A program made the translations under genes and the position numbers. A stretch of DNA of 64,000 nt from Mesorhizobium sp. B2-8-5. GTDB taxonomy: Bacteria; Pseudomonadota; Alphaproteobacteria; Rhizobiales; Rhizobiaceae. The stretch spans positions 2,637,501-2,701,500 of the forward strand of contig NZ_CP083951.1 of NCBI RefSeq assembly GCF_006440675.2. The letters run 5' to 3'. This document shows positions 50,987 to 61,100 of this stretch, in pieces. The notes below the pieces were generated by a model that saw only the letters and a list, made by a program, of their open reading frames with translations, did not search any database and was not told the DNA's origin. Each line of letters starts with the position of its first letter. Positions within the stretch are counted from its first letter, which is position 1.

Positions 50987-53290
50987 TCATTGCTGGTCGC
51001 TGTTGCTCGCCACCGGCGCCACCAGCGAGGTGATGCGGCGGATGGCGACACGCCGGTTCTCGCGGTTCGGTCCGGGCGTGTTCACCTTGAGATACTCCTC
51101 GCCATAACCCTGCGTGGTGAGGTTCTCGGCCGGGATGCCAAAGGCGTTGGTGAGCGCCTCGGCGACCGCCTCGGCGCGACGGTCCGACAGAGCGAGGTTC
51201 GCATCCGGCGTGCCGACGGCGTCGGTGTGGCCTTCGATCAAGAAGGTTTCGGCCGGGTTCTTCTGCAGCAGTTTTTCGATAGCGTTGGCGACGCCATCGA
51301 GCTTCTGCACCTCGGTGTCGGAAATGGTGGCCGAGCCGAAGTCGAAGTTCAGCGTGTCGAGATCGATACGCCGTGCAATGTCGCGCACGCGGGCCGAGCG
51401 CTTGACCTCGTCGATCGAGTAGAGACGCTGCACCTTTTCCACCGGCGGCTGCTCGAGGAAAGTGTAGTAGTCGTCGTCGCTCTCTACATCCTCGGAATCG
51501 AGGATGTAGTCCCGCCGCGGTATGGTGAGCCGCATCGGCGGCAGGTCGTCGCCGGGATCGCGCCAGTCGCCGTCATCCTGGTACTGCCGCTCATCGACAT
51601 AGCTCAGCACATATTCACGGCCATCCGGCATGACCCGCGATCGCTGGATGACATCGCCATAACGGTTGCGGATGGTGACGACGCGGACGCCGTTGCCGCG
51701 TTCGACCGTCTCGCGGGTGCGCCCGCCCGACAGGTCCTCGTAGTAGACGTCCTTGGCGCCGCGGGTGATGCGGGGCGCCTCGTTGCTTTCCACGAATGTC
51801 TGGTTGTTGAACTGGAGGATGACGCGGTCGCCGAACTGCTTCACGACGTCCGTGCCCTTTGGCCGCCGGCGGTCGCGGGCAAAGTCTTCGGGCGTGCGGT
51901 CGATCCGCTTGCCCTTCTCCTCATCCACAGGGACGAGCTTCGCTGGCCTGATCGCCTGCTGCGCCGACTTGTCGTCGGTGGGCGGCGGACCCTGGTCGAC
52001 CGGAGCCGGCTGCTGCGCCTGCTCGCCACCCTGCCGCTGTCCGGCCTGATTGGTCTTCTGGCCATTGCCGGCCTGGCCGTTGTCGTTCTGGGCACCACCG
52101 TTCTGGCCGTTATCGTTGCGACCCCGGTGCTTGCGCACGGCATCTTTCTGGCTGTCCAGGACAGGTGCCTCGTTCGGATTGGCGGTTTCGCCCTGCGCGG
52201 CGTTGCCGCCATTGGCAGGCTGGTTGTTGTTCGCCGGCTGTTCGCCGGTCCCGGGTTGCTGCTCGCCGGTGGCGGGCTGGCGGCCAGCCTTTGTCTGCTC
52301 GCCGTTGGCAGGTTGCTCACCGGTAGCGGGCTGTTCACCGTTTGCCGGCTGTTCGGCAGCCGGTTTCTTGCCGCGCTTCTTCTTGTCCTGGGTCTGTTCG
52401 CCCTGGACCGGCTGCTCGCCGTTTTGCAGTGGCTCGGCCTGTGGCACGGGTTCGCCCGCCGGAGCGGTCTCGTTCTGCTGGTTCTGCCGGTGCTTCTTGC
52501 GCCCCTGGTTGCCGCCTTGCTGGTTGTCGTTGGCGGGAGCGGTCTGTTCGGTCGGCGCCACCTGCTCGCCGGTCTGACCGGCCGGCTCGCTCTGCTGCTG
52601 ATCGTGCTTGCGCTTCTTGCGACCCTGGTTGCCTTGCTGCTGGTCGTTCTGCTGCTGGTTACCGGCGGCAGGTGCGACCTGTTCCGCGGGCTGCTGGTCG
52701 GCCGGCGCTGCTTCGATCTGCTGCTGATTGCGCTTCTTCTTGCGCGGCTGCTGCTCGTCGGTCGCGGGCTGCCCGCCCTGGTCGGCGGGCGCCGCCTCGA
52801 TCTGCTGCTGTTGATCGTGCTTCTTGCGCGGCTTGATCGGCTGTTCGTCGGTCGCGGGCTGGCCGCCTTGGTCGGCGGGCGCCGCTTCGATCTGCTGCTG
52901 TTGGTCGCGCTTCTTGCGCGGCTTGAATTGCTGCTCGGCCGGGGCAGCCTCCCCGGACTGGCCATTGTCCGTCTGCTGCTGCTCGTGCCGTTTCTTGCGC
53001 GGCTGTTGCTCGGACTCGGCGGGTGCGGCTTGTTCAGCCGGCGCCGATTCGCTTTGCTGTTGCTGTTCGCGCTTCCTTTTCCGCGGCTGTTCCCCCTGCT
53101 GGCCGCCACCGGCCTGGGCGCATTCCTCGGCCGACTGGCCTTCGGCGCAGGCGGCCTGCGCGAGAATGAGTGGCGCGCCGTGCAGGCTGCCAGAAGCGAC
53201 ACCCCCCTGCAGCGGGTACGCGCCCAACGGCGCGGATGCCATAAGCAGGCCGATTGCCGTGCCCGCCAGAATCCGTGGTTGGCGTTTCAT
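50987..53290 (-). CDS. OmpA-family outer membrane protein with long Gln/Lys/Arg-rich repeat region
   Basis: 767 residues; TAGGAG upstream fixes the ATG at 53290. Sec signal at the N-terminus ([20 protein letters not shown]). Residues ~60-420 are low complexity: short repeated units such as [18 protein letters not shown] and GEQPANGEQ. Then a linker domain ([20 protein letters not shown]) and a C-terminal OmpA domain (~640-767) with [20 protein letters not shown] and the [20 protein letters not shown] segment that binds peptidoglycan. Related to YfiB/OmpA-anchored proteins with disordered spacers. The basic, Gln-rich region could bind polyanions. Confidence 0.88.
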   Translation of the reverse strand: MKRQPRILAGTAIGLLMASAPLGAYPLQGGVASGSLHGAPLILAQAACAEGQSAEECAQAGGGQQGEQPRKRKREQQQQSESAPAEQAAPAESEQQPRKKRHEQQQTDNGQSGEAAPAEQQFKPRKKRDQQQQIEAAPADQGGQPATDEQPIKPRKKHDQQQQIEAAPADQGGQPATDEQQPRKKKRNQQQIEAAPADQQPAEQVAPAAGNQQQNDQQQGNQGRKKRKHDQQQSEPAGQTGEQVAPTEQTAPANDNQQGGNQGRKKHRQNQQNETAPAGEPVPQAEPLQNGEQPVQGEQTQDKKKRGKKPAAEQPANGEQPATGEQPANGEQTKAGRQPATGEQQPGTGEQPANNNQPANGGNAAQGETANPNEAPVLDSQKDAVRKHRGRNDNGQNGGAQNDNGQAGNGQKTNQAGQRQGGEQAQQPAPVDQGPPPTDDKSAQQAIRPAKLVPVDEEKGKRIDRTPEDFARDRRRPKGTDVVKQFGDRVILQFNNQTFVESNEAPRITRGAKDVYYEDLSGGRTRETVERGNGVRVVTIRNRYGDVIQRSRVMPDGREYVLSYVDERQYQDDGDWRDPGDDLPPMRLTIPRRDYILDSEDVESDDDYYTFLEQPPVEKVQRLYSIDEVKRSARVRDIARRIDLDTLNFDFGSATISDTEVQKLDGVANAIEKLLQKNPAETFLIEGHTDAVGTPDANLALSDRRAEAVAEALTNAFGIPAENLTTQGYGEEYLKVNTPGPNRENRRVAIRRITSLVAPVASNSDQQ
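52756..52935. repeat. 90-bp in-frame tandem repeat inside the OmpA-family gene
   Basis: Two nearly identical 90-base units start at 52756 and 52846 (CGTCGGTCGCGGGCTG on both). They encode 30-residue repeats of the Gln/Lys/Arg-rich region; shorter derivatives surround them. The multiple of three keeps the frame, so copy number may vary between strains. Confidence 0.8.
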
Positions 53291-53485
53291 ATCAATTTTC
53301 TCCTAGTAGGGTCCCATCCCTGCCCAAACTTTCATCATCCGCAATTGGTTCCGTCAGGCATTGGCACCAGCCAAGGACGCCCAACCGGCCTTTTAAAGGC
53401 AATTTCATGTTTTTCTAATGTTGATACGGGGTCAGCGTCACAGCAGCGCTTGACCGGAAGGCCGCGGAGGGCCAAATCCACCAAA

Positions 53486-53932
53486 ATGACCGCGCCGTTC
53501 TGGAAAACCAAGACGCTTGAAGCGATGACCCCGGCCGAATGGGAATCGCTTTGCGACGGCTGCGGCAAATGCTGCCTGTCGAAGCTCGAGGACGAGGATA
53601 CCGGCGAGATATTCTGGACAAGCGTCGGCTGCAGGTTGTTCGACGCGCAGAACTGCCGTTGCTCCGACTATGCCAACCGCCTGGCGCGGGTGCCCGACTG
53701 CGTCGGCCTGACGCCGCAGAATGTGCGCACCATCACCTGGCTGCCAAAAACCTGCGCCTACCGGCTTATCGCCGAGGGCCATGATCTCTACTGGTGGCAC
53801 AGGCTTGTTTCGGGAAGCGCCGCGACCGTGCACGATGCCGGGATTTCAATCCAGGGCCGTGTGAAGGCCAAGGAAACCGATCTGGCCGAGCCAGACGACT
53901 ACTTCGATTATATACTGGATGACGAACCGTAA
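53486..53932 (+). CDS. YcgN/UPF0260-type cysteine-cluster protein
   Basis: 148 residues. Cys motif [20 protein letters not shown] near residue 23 continues to [20 protein letters not shown] and is followed by CVGLTP, then [20 protein letters not shown], all hallmark YcgN features (a YkgJ-like zinc or Fe-S cluster protein). Soluble; biochemical role unknown. Preceded by the OmpA gene on the other strand. Its stop codon falls in the first hairpin of the array at 53923. Confidence 0.92.
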   Translation: MTAPFWKTKTLEAMTPAEWESLCDGCGKCCLSKLEDEDTGEIFWTSVGCRLFDAQNCRCSDYANRLARVPDCVGLTPQNVRTITWLPKTCAYRLIAEGHDLYWWHRLVSGSAATVHDAGISIQGRVKAKETDLAEPDDYFDYILDDEP

Positions 53933-54073
53933 CCGGTTCGCAACGCATATTGATGACGAACGCTGAAGGGTCCGCGTTTAAGGACGAACCGTCGTGGGGT
54001 TCGCGTTTAAGCACTGCGAGCGGGGAACCCTGGCGGGTTCGCGCTACATGAACCGGACATGAATGGTCGGTTC
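53923..54073. repeat. array of four CGAACC/GGTTCG hairpins
   Basis: Dyads: CGAACCGTAACCGGTTCG (53923-53940), CGAACC/GGTTCG (53985-54003), GAACCC/GGGTTC (54025-54040) and GAACCG/CGGTTC (54050-54073). The words CGCGTTTAAG also recur between them. It spans from the YcgN-gene stop almost to the small secreted protein gene at 54152. Confidence 0.7.
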
Positions 54074-54151
54074 GCAGAAAATTCAGACACAAACAGGCAT
54101 TTTCCAATCATCGGTTCTACGGGCGAAAGCCCACAACAAGGAGAGAAGACG

Positions 54152-54511
54152 ATGTTCAACACGATCAAGACGGCAGCCCTTTCGGCCCTTGTCGGGCTTG
54201 GCACTTTGGCCGCCATTCCGGCGCATGCGGACAGCCTCTATCTCGGTTTCGGGGACAGGCACGACCCGCGTTTTGGCATCTACACCGGCGACGATGACGG
54301 CTATCGCCGCGACTGGCGCCGCGACCGCGACCGCGACTGGCGCGGCTGCTCGCCGGACCGCGCCCTCGATAAGGCCGAGCGCATGGGCCTGCATCGCGCG
54401 CGCATCGTCGACATCAGCCGCCGTACCGTGAAGGTGGCCGGCCGCCAGTATGGCGACCGTGTCGTGGTGGTGTTCGCCAACGAGCGCGGCTGCCCGATCA
54501 TCTATCGCTGA
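54152..54511 (+). CDS. small exported Arg/Asp-rich protein of unknown function
   Basis: 119 residues; AAGGAGAGAAG directly upstream fixes ATG 54152. Signal peptide with A-H-A cleavage (SALVGLGTLAAIPAHADSLY). The middle is charged and repetitive (DDGYRRDWRRDRDRDWRG), then CSPDRALDKAERMGLHRARI to DRVVVVFANERGCPIIYR, with two Cys that could form a disulfide. I recognise it as a type of small secreted rhizobial protein (antifreeze/PepSY-like size) but cannot assign a family. Flanked by hairpin arrays on both sides. Confidence 0.75.
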   Translation: MFNTIKTAALSALVGLGTLAAIPAHADSLYLGFGDRHDPRFGIYTGDDDGYRRDWRRDRDRDWRGCSPDRALDKAERMGLHRARIVDISRRTVKVAGRQYGDRVVVVFANERGCPIIYR

Positions 54512-54528
54512 GGCTGGAGCTGAAAGGA

Positions 54529-54636
54529 CGATCCTCTGCGAGGATCGCCTGAAAGCATGATCCTTGCGAGGATCAGCTATCAGATATGATCTCCTGCGAA
54601 GATCAATTCAGATATGATCTCCTGCGAAGATCAATC
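54529..54636. repeat. array of four GATC-ended hairpins
   Basis: CGATCCTCTGCGAGGATCG (54529-54547), GATCCTTGCGAGGATC (54559-54574), then two identical 28-base units CAGATATGATCTCCTGCGAA with GATCAAT following (54581-54608 and 54609-54636), each holding GATCTCCTGCGAAGATC. All have a TGCGA loop core. They lie after the small secreted protein gene and before the terminator at 54674. Confidence 0.75.
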
Positions 54637-54673
54637 TTGAGTAGCGGAGCCCCTCAAATGAGGCGCGGGTCCA

Positions 54674-54709
54674 AAAAAGCCCCGGAGGATGTTTCCTTCG
54701 GGGCTTTTT
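54674..54709. terminator. bidirectional terminator after the small secreted protein
   Basis: AAAAAGCCCCGGAGGA (54674-54689) and TCCTTCGGGGCTTTTT (54694-54709) form a long stem with A/T runs on both sides, between the plus-strand gene and the convergent SIMPL gene. Confidence 0.88.
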
Positions 54710-54740
54710 ATTAACGGCATGCCCGCGACTGGGCCGGGCG

Positions 54741-55451
54741 TCACTTCAGCTCGAAGGTGACCGTGACCTGGACGTTGTAGGAATTCTCGCCCGCCTGCAC
54801 CGGCACGGCCGAACGGGCCGCATCGAACGACTTGGCCGCCATCGGCATCGGCACCGGCGCGACGTTCTGGTCGGTGATCTCGAGCACCTTGCCCAAGCTG
54901 ACGCCGGCCGCTTCGGCGAGCGTCTTTGCCTTGGCCATCGCGTCGGCGACGGCCCTCTTGCGCGCCTCGGTGATCGTCGCCTTCGGATCGTCATTGGTGA
55001 AGGTGATGCCGCCACCCTGGTTGACGCCGAGAGACACCGCCTTATCGAGAATCTCGCCCGTCTTGTCGACGTTGCGCACGCGCACCGACAGCGTGTTGGT
55101 CACCTGATAGGCGACGAGTTGGGCTTCCTGGCTGCCGTCGGCCTTGTTGGTGTAATTGTAGCGCGGGTTGATCTGGATGCCGGCGGTCTGCAGGTCGCGG
55201 TCGGCAATGCCTGCGGATTTCATCGCCGCGACCACCGCCGCCATGGCGTCGTTGTTGGCATCGAGCGCTTCGCGCGCGCTCTTGGCCTCGCGCATGACGC
55301 TGAGCGAAAGGATCGCCATGTCAGGCGCCACCGTCGCTTCGCCTTCACCGGACACGATGATGCGGGGCGGGGGCTGGGTGTCGGCGGCGCTTGCCAGCCC
55401 CGGGAACGCGACCGCGGCAGCGAGCGCGATGGGCAAAAGATGTCTGGTCAT
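54741..55451 (-). CDS. SIMPL-domain (DUF541) exported protein
   Basis: 236 residues from MTRHLLPIALAAAVAFPGLA; GAGGAG upstream supports this start over a much earlier in-frame ATG. Signal peptide to ~23 (ASA-AD). SIMPL domain: GEGEATVAPDMAILSLSVMR, AGIQINPRYNYTNKADGSQE, and ARKRAVADAMAKAKTLAEAA, the family's central motifs. Periplasmic proteins of unknown function, sometimes linked to oxidative stress. The tRNA gene lies 210 bases upstream. Confidence 0.9.
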   Translation of the reverse strand: MTRHLLPIALAAAVAFPGLASAADTQPPPRIIVSGEGEATVAPDMAILSLSVMREAKSAREALDANNDAMAAVVAAMKSAGIADRDLQTAGIQINPRYNYTNKADGSQEAQLVAYQVTNTLSVRVRNVDKTGEILDKAVSLGVNQGGGITFTNDDPKATITEARKRAVADAMAKAKTLAEAAGVSLGKVLEITDQNVAPVPMPMAAKSFDAARSAVPVQAGENSYNVQVTVTFELK

Positions 55452-55661
55452 GAAAACTCCTCGAAGTCTGCTGTCCGCCGCCCGTGCGACCCCGCAAAGG
55501 CGCCGATTCCCTGCAGTGCGGTGCATGGCCTGGACCTGTTCACGCGCCTTTATGGGCGCAAGCCGCTCTACGCAGCGAATATGGGCTGATTTTGACGGTT
55601 CCCGCCAGAGTTTTCGAAAGCCTTGTGCGGACGAACGAAAAACACTAAGCCAGCCCGCGTG

Positions 55662-55737
55662 GGGCCTGTAGCTCAATGGTTAGAGCCGGCGGCTCATAAC
55701 CGCTTGGTTGGGGGTTCGAGTCCCTCCGGGCCCACCA
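55662..55737 (+). tRNA. tRNA with CAU anticodon, probably tRNA-Ile2
   Basis: Complete cloverleaf: acceptor GGGCCTG with CGGGCCC, D stem GCTC/GAGC, anticodon arm GGCGG-CTCATAA-CCGCT, T arm GGGGG-TTCGAGT-CCCTC, and encoded CCA. The loop and the following CGCTTGGT resemble E. coli ileX (CAU read as AUA after lysidine modification) more than elongator tRNA-Met, hence tRNA-Ile2. Its 3' end is a possible integration site for the accessory region to the right. Confidence 0.85.
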
Positions 55738-56209
55738 TTGTTGTTATTTATCAATGATTTGGCGTCTATTTCTTCCTTCGGTTAGCCAGGAGGCGGCTAG
55801 CGGCTGGCTGACCGTGACCGTTCTCTGCTCACGAATCCCGCCTATGTCATGCTGTCGATGGCGGCAACGCCGGAGTTCCGCCGCCGATCGAGCAAAAATC
55901 AGCCGTGGCGCCGAGAACTAGGCGTTCACGGGCGAATCCATCGTTGGTGTCGGGACGCTAAAGGCCGATGGCGGTCGGGCCGCAGATGCAGCGGCACTGG
56001 GAAACCAGTTTCCGGCTATGTCGCCGCCGGCTTGCGTGCCTCCAATTCCGTCGACTCCCTAATCGAGTTCCCGCCCACAGCTGGTGAGGTACGCGCAAGC
56101 ACCATTGCAGACACACGGGCCGGAATGTAACCAACAGACGCCTGCGCCATCGCGCGGACGACTCGGCGCCGTTGGTATGAAGGTGGATGAGGGATAGATT
56201 GGCGCGAAA
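55738..56209. other. gene-poor region after the tRNA
   Basis: 472 bases with no gene, no clear repeat and no repeat of the tRNA 3' end that I could find. Composition is mixed (some AT-rich, e.g. ATTGTTGTTATTTATCAATG just after the tRNA). It could be scar tissue from an integration. Confidence 0.4.
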
Positions 56210-57898
56210 TTGAACGCACATGGACGGATAGAATTCTCCACCGAAGACTGCAGAGCCCAGCTGGCGAGTATTTTGAGCAGCGCGGACTTTCAGGCAACCG
56301 ATCGCGAGCGTCGGTTCCTCAGCTATGTCGTGGACGAAACCTTGGCTGGGCGGAGCGATCGCATCAAGGCCTATTCAATAGCCGTAGAGGTGTTCGACCG
56401 GGACCCTTCGTTCGACCCGCAGACTGACCCGATCGTGCGCATTACGGCCAGCCACCTTCGCAGGTCGCTTGAACGGTATTACCTGACGGCTGGACTGGCC
56501 GATCCCATTCTCATCAGCCTTCCAAAGGGAGGATATGTTGCCGCGTTCTCATCGCGCGACACCGTAGCTGCCTCCTCAGAAGAACATACGCCCGCCATTA
56601 TACGCGAGCCCCCGCAGCCGCCGCGCCGACCGGGCAAGCCTCGACTCATCGCAGCGGTGGCCGTGCTGGTTGCTGCTGCCACGGCGCTCGTCTTGTGGTT
56701 CGGTTCTTCCCGGCTTTCTCCAAGCGAGCCGGAAACCCCACATTTGCTGGTTGAGTGGTTTGACGACATGAACGGGTCGAGCGCAACCACAGCTCTGGCC
56801 CGTGGGCTTACGCAGGAGGTCATAAGCCAGCTCTCCAAATTCAGTGACATTGTCGTGGTCCAGCCTCTCGGCCAAGTGGGATCCGACATACGGTACGCGC
56901 TCGCAGGAAGTGTGGATATGTCCGCCGGGAGCTTTCGGGTTCGAGTTCGCATGCTCAACCGTGGGGACGGATCGGTGCTCTGGGCGCACAGTTACGACGG
57001 CGCGACAACCGTGCCCGAACTTCTGAAGGTCCAGGCCGATATCGCCGCCGATGTCGCCACGAGCCTGGCACAGCCATATGGCGCGCTGTTCGAGGCAGAT
57101 GCCAAGCGCGCCGTTCCCGGTGCTCCCGACGATCAGGCTGCCTATTTCTGCACGCTTTCCTATTATTCGTATCGAGCCGGCTTCAATCCTGAAACCCGTC
57201 CCGCTGTCCGTTCCTGTCTCGAAAGGGCCGTGGAGCGATTTCCCGGATATGCAACCGCCTGGGCGCTTCTATCGCTGATCTACATTGATGAAGTCCGGTT
57301 CTACTATCCGTTCGAATCCCAGAAATCGGCACCGCTGATCGATCGCGCCCTTGCCGCGGCGGATCGCGCCGTGCAACTGGAGCCGACCAACGTCCGGGCC
57401 CTTCAGGCGCAGATGATTGCACTCTATTTCAAGGGGGAAATTGACGCGGCCATCAGAGTGGGGCGCCGTGCCATGGCCATCAACCCGAACGACACTGTAT
57501 TCGTAGGTGAGTACGGGTATCGGCTGGCGCTGTCCGGAAATTGGAAAGAAGGGTGCCCGTTGGTCGCGGAGGCACGAAATCGCAATCCGGGGCCGCTCGC
57601 CTATTACGAGGCGGGGTTGGCTCTCTGCGCTTATTTCAGTCACGACATCGAGCAGGCGGTAATGTGGATCAAAAAGGCGAATGTTCCCGACAATGCGCTC
57701 TATCATTCGATCGCCGCCGCGATCTTTGCCGAGGGAGGCTACACGGCGGACGCCGAGCGCGAGCGTTCCTGGCTCATGCTCCATGAGCCCGGACTGGTCG
57801 CAAATATTCGACAAGAGACGTTGTTCCGGTTCGGCAATTCCAATGATGCCGAGACATTCCTCGGCTCCCTCAAGAAAGCAGGCTTGATGCGGGATTGA
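56210..57898 (+). CDS. membrane-anchored sensor/regulator with N-terminal CyaA-like domain and TPR-like C-terminus
   Basis: 562 residues; start TTG 56210 is chosen because no closer ATG is in frame and no strong ribosome site decides it. N-terminal ~100 residues: FLSYVVDETLAGRSDRIKAY then DPIVRITASHLRRSLERYYL and LISLPKGGYVAAF, a domain common in alphaproteobacterial 'adenylate cyclase' and TIR proteins. Then one membrane helix (~145-165, LIAAVAVLVAAATALVLWFG), a FlgO/TolB-like periplasmic part (YALAGSVDMSAGSFRVRVRM), and TPR-like helices (~300-560; ALQAQMIALYFKGEIDAAIR). No cyclase catalytic domain is present. Lies just before a giant adhesin. Confidence 0.75.
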   Translation: MNAHGRIEFSTEDCRAQLASILSSADFQATDRERRFLSYVVDETLAGRSDRIKAYSIAVEVFDRDPSFDPQTDPIVRITASHLRRSLERYYLTAGLADPILISLPKGGYVAAFSSRDTVAASSEEHTPAIIREPPQPPRRPGKPRLIAAVAVLVAAATALVLWFGSSRLSPSEPETPHLLVEWFDDMNGSSATTALARGLTQEVISQLSKFSDIVVVQPLGQVGSDIRYALAGSVDMSAGSFRVRVRMLNRGDGSVLWAHSYDGATTVPELLKVQADIAADVATSLAQPYGALFEADAKRAVPGAPDDQAAYFCTLSYYSYRAGFNPETRPAVRSCLERAVERFPGYATAWALLSLIYIDEVRFYYPFESQKSAPLIDRALAAADRAVQLEPTNVRALQAQMIALYFKGEIDAAIRVGRRAMAINPNDTVFVGEYGYRLALSGNWKEGCPLVAEARNRNPGPLAYYEAGLALCAYFSHDIEQAVMWIKKANVPDNALYHSIAAAIFAEGGYTADAERERSWLMLHEPGLVANIRQETLFRFGNSNDAETFLGSLKKAGLMRD

Positions 57899-58105
57899 TG
57901 CCCCATGCGAGGCGCCGTTCCCGATGTTCGATACCGTAAGTTACGTTCCGTTGTGGCTGGGCTTCGCCATAGATAGCCTGGGGCGTAAAATACCGGTTTC
58001 CATGACTTTTCCGGTGACCATCGCGCCTAGGTACGGTGCGAGGGGAACATGCGGCGGGATCGAACTGTACAATCTTGTCGCCTGCAAGCCGTTCGCGGCG
58101 GACGC

Positions 58106-61100
58106 ATGACGAAATGGCAAGGACAAGCGGCCAGCTACGCCCCTCAGGCGGTCGGGTTCTTCGCATGCGTCACCCATGGAGTACTGGGCAGGCTGCCAGC
58201 GCTGGCGCTGCTCACAGGGCTTGCCACGACAGCTGCTCCGGCAGCCAGCCTCTACTGGGACGTCAACAATACGTCGCTCAACCGCGGTGGCACAGGCATC
58301 TGGAATCTGACCGATTCGGTCTGGAGCGCCAGCAATGACGGTGTAAGCGGCCCCTATAGTGCCTGGAACAACGGATCGCTCGACGACGCCTTCTTTGGCG
58401 GCACGGCGGGCACCATTACGCTCGGCGCGCCGATCACCGCCCACAACGTGACGTTCGAGGTCAGTGGCTATTCCGTCACTGGCGGCACGCTGACTCTCGG
58501 CGGAGTCGACCCCACGCTCATGGTCACGACCGGGGGCTCCACGATCGCATCGACGATCAACGGCACAGGCAGGGTGATCAAGGCCGGTGGCGGGACGCTG
58601 ACGTTGTCCGGCAACAACAGCTTCAATGGCGGCCTCACCGTAAGCGCCGGCACCTTGTCCCTCACCGGCAACAACAGCTTCGGCAGCAGCCCCGTGGTCA
58701 CCGGCGGCGCGCTCTCGCTGACCGGCATCAACAGCTTCATGGGCGAGATCAACGTCAGCGGTACGTTAACCGCGAGCGGTGCCGCCGCCTTGGGCGATGT
58801 CGGCAACAACATCACCATCTCGGGCGGTGCGCTGAATATCGGCACGACCGGCGGCAGCCTGACTGGGCGCACCGTCACGCTCAGCGGCACGGTGGTCACC
58901 CTCTCGGGGGCGGGTATCGGCGGCGCCCATTTCACCGGCATCGGCGGTCTTTCCGTCAACCCAGGGGTGAACCTGACCGACGATACCAATAACTACACCG
59001 GTGCAACCAGCTTCGTTGGCGCTGGCAGCTCCACCTTCACCTCGATCGGCAATCTGGGCGAGGCGAGTTCGCTTGGGGCGCCCACCACGGTCGCGAACGG
59101 CAACATCAGCATATCGAATCCGAGCGGAACCGCCGGCACTCGCACTGCTACCTATGTCGGCGATGGCGATGTGTCGAACCGCAATTGGAGCTTGTACTCC
59201 AACGGCTATCGCGGCACGGGCCTCGGCAACAGCGGCACCGGCACCCTGACGCTGACCGGCTCTATCTCGGTGGGCAATAGCGGTCTCGCCCAAGTGCCTT
59301 CTTTCACTGCGGCGACCGCCGACCTGGAGCTGCTTGGCGTCATCAGCGGCGGTAGCGCCACCTTTATCGCGAATGCCGGGCAGGCCCTGACGCTTGGTGG
59401 TGCCAATACGTTCACCGGCAATTCTGGTGTATCAGGCGCGGGAACCGTGAAGGCAGGCATCATTGCGAATGCCGGCGTCGCCAGCTCGCTGGGAGCGGGG
59501 AGCACAACAGGCATAAGCGGCGGCACCCTGAGCTATACCGGGGTGGGCGCCAGCACCAACCGCAACTGGGTGCTCAGCGGCGGCGGCACGCTCGACAATG
59601 ACGGCAGCGGCGCACTGGCGCTGAGCGGAACCATGAGCCTCAGCGGCACGGGTACGCTGGGCGGCAGTTTCGCCGGCGCCGACAATATGGTTTCGGGGGT
59701 GATTTCGGGCGCCGGCAACCTGCGCGGCGCCGGGACCGGCACCTGGGTTGTTTCGGGCGCGAACACATATACCGGTCAGACCATCGTCGACAGCGGAACG
59801 CTGCGCGCGGGATCGGCCGGCGCTTTCGGCGCCTCCAGCCAATTCGTGGTCAATGGCGGCACGCTGGACTTCAACGGCTACAGCCAGACGCTGACCACCC
59901 TGGCCGGCACAGGCGGCACGCTGGACCTGGGCAGCGCTACGCTGACGATCCAGGCGCCAACCGGCACCACCGCGAGCTTCGCCGGCAGCATCACCGGCAC
60001 CGGCGGGCTCACCAAGTTGGGCGACAGCACCCAGACGCTCACCGGCGCCAGCACCTATACAGGTGACACCACAATCGGCGGAGGCACGCTGGCTCTCGAC
60101 TTCAGCCCAGCCGGCGGCCCGACAAGCGACATCGTCGGCAGCGATTCCGCCCTGGTCATGACGGGGGGCACGCTAAAGGTGACCGGTGCCGCGAATGAGA
60201 GCGACACGCAGATTTTCGACGGCCTGACGATCACCGCCGGCAACAACACGGTCAGTGCGGTTTCCGGCACCGGCGGCAGCATGACCGTCAACTTGGGCGC
60301 CATCACCCGCACCGGCGGGCTGATGAACTTCAACCTGCCGACCAGCGGCAACATCAGGACGACCAACACCTCGCTCGGCGGCTGGGCGACGGTCAACGGC
60401 ACCGACTATGCCAAGGTCGTCGGTGGCAACATCCTCGCATTCACCGACGCCGACTACACCGACAAGGACAACGCCGCCAACTGGCTGGACAATGAGTTCA
60501 TCACCGATGTGGCCGGCTTTTCCGGTACGGTGACGGGGACCAAGCAGCTCGGCGGGCTGCGCTATACCCAGCCGGTTTCCACCACTGTGACGGTCAATGC
60601 CGGCGAGACGCTGGGCGTGGACGGCACAATCATTGTCGCGCCGACGGTGCTGGGCAACAACCAGTTGATCACCGGCGGCAAGATGACCGGCGCCAATGGC
60701 GGCGTGCTGGGGGTCCAGCAGAACAGTACCGGCAACTTCACCATCGCCTCGCAGATCGTCGACAACGGTCCGGGCATGGGGTTCACCAAGGCCGGCACGG
60801 GACTCGTCACGCTCACCAACACCGCCAACAGCTACACCGGCGCCACCCGCGTCGTGCAGGGCACGCTGGCGGTGACCAGCATCGGCAATGGCGGTGCCAC
60901 CAGCAGCATCGGTGCATCGTCGGCGGCTTCGTCCAACCTGGTGCTGGAAGGCAGCACGCTGCGCTATACGGGAGCCGGCGACAGCAGCGACCGCGGTTTC
61001 ACCTTCGGCAAATCAGGGGCCATCACGGGCGCCGGTGTCGAGGTCACCAACGCGAACGCCAATCTCATCTTTTCGGGCCTCGTCACCAGCACGGATGGCG

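Noticed and set aside
52756..52935. 90-base tandem repeats considered as a non-coding satellite
   Set aside because: They are in frame within a secreted protein gene and encode repeated peptide units.
50990..53932. 980-codon plus-strand open frame across the OmpA gene
   Set aside because: Antisense to the OmpA gene and driven by the same repeats (Leu-rich antisense of CAG-type codons). Only its last part, 53486-53932, is a real gene (YcgN type).
54581..54636. Two identical 28-base units considered as a CRISPR fragment
   Set aside because: The units are directly adjacent with no spacer, and each is a short hairpin; no cas genes nearby.
55662..55737. tRNA considered as initiator or elongator tRNA-Met
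   Set aside because: The loop and variable region (CTCATAA, CGCTTGGT) fit the CAU-anticodon tRNA-Ile2 type better; not fully excluded.
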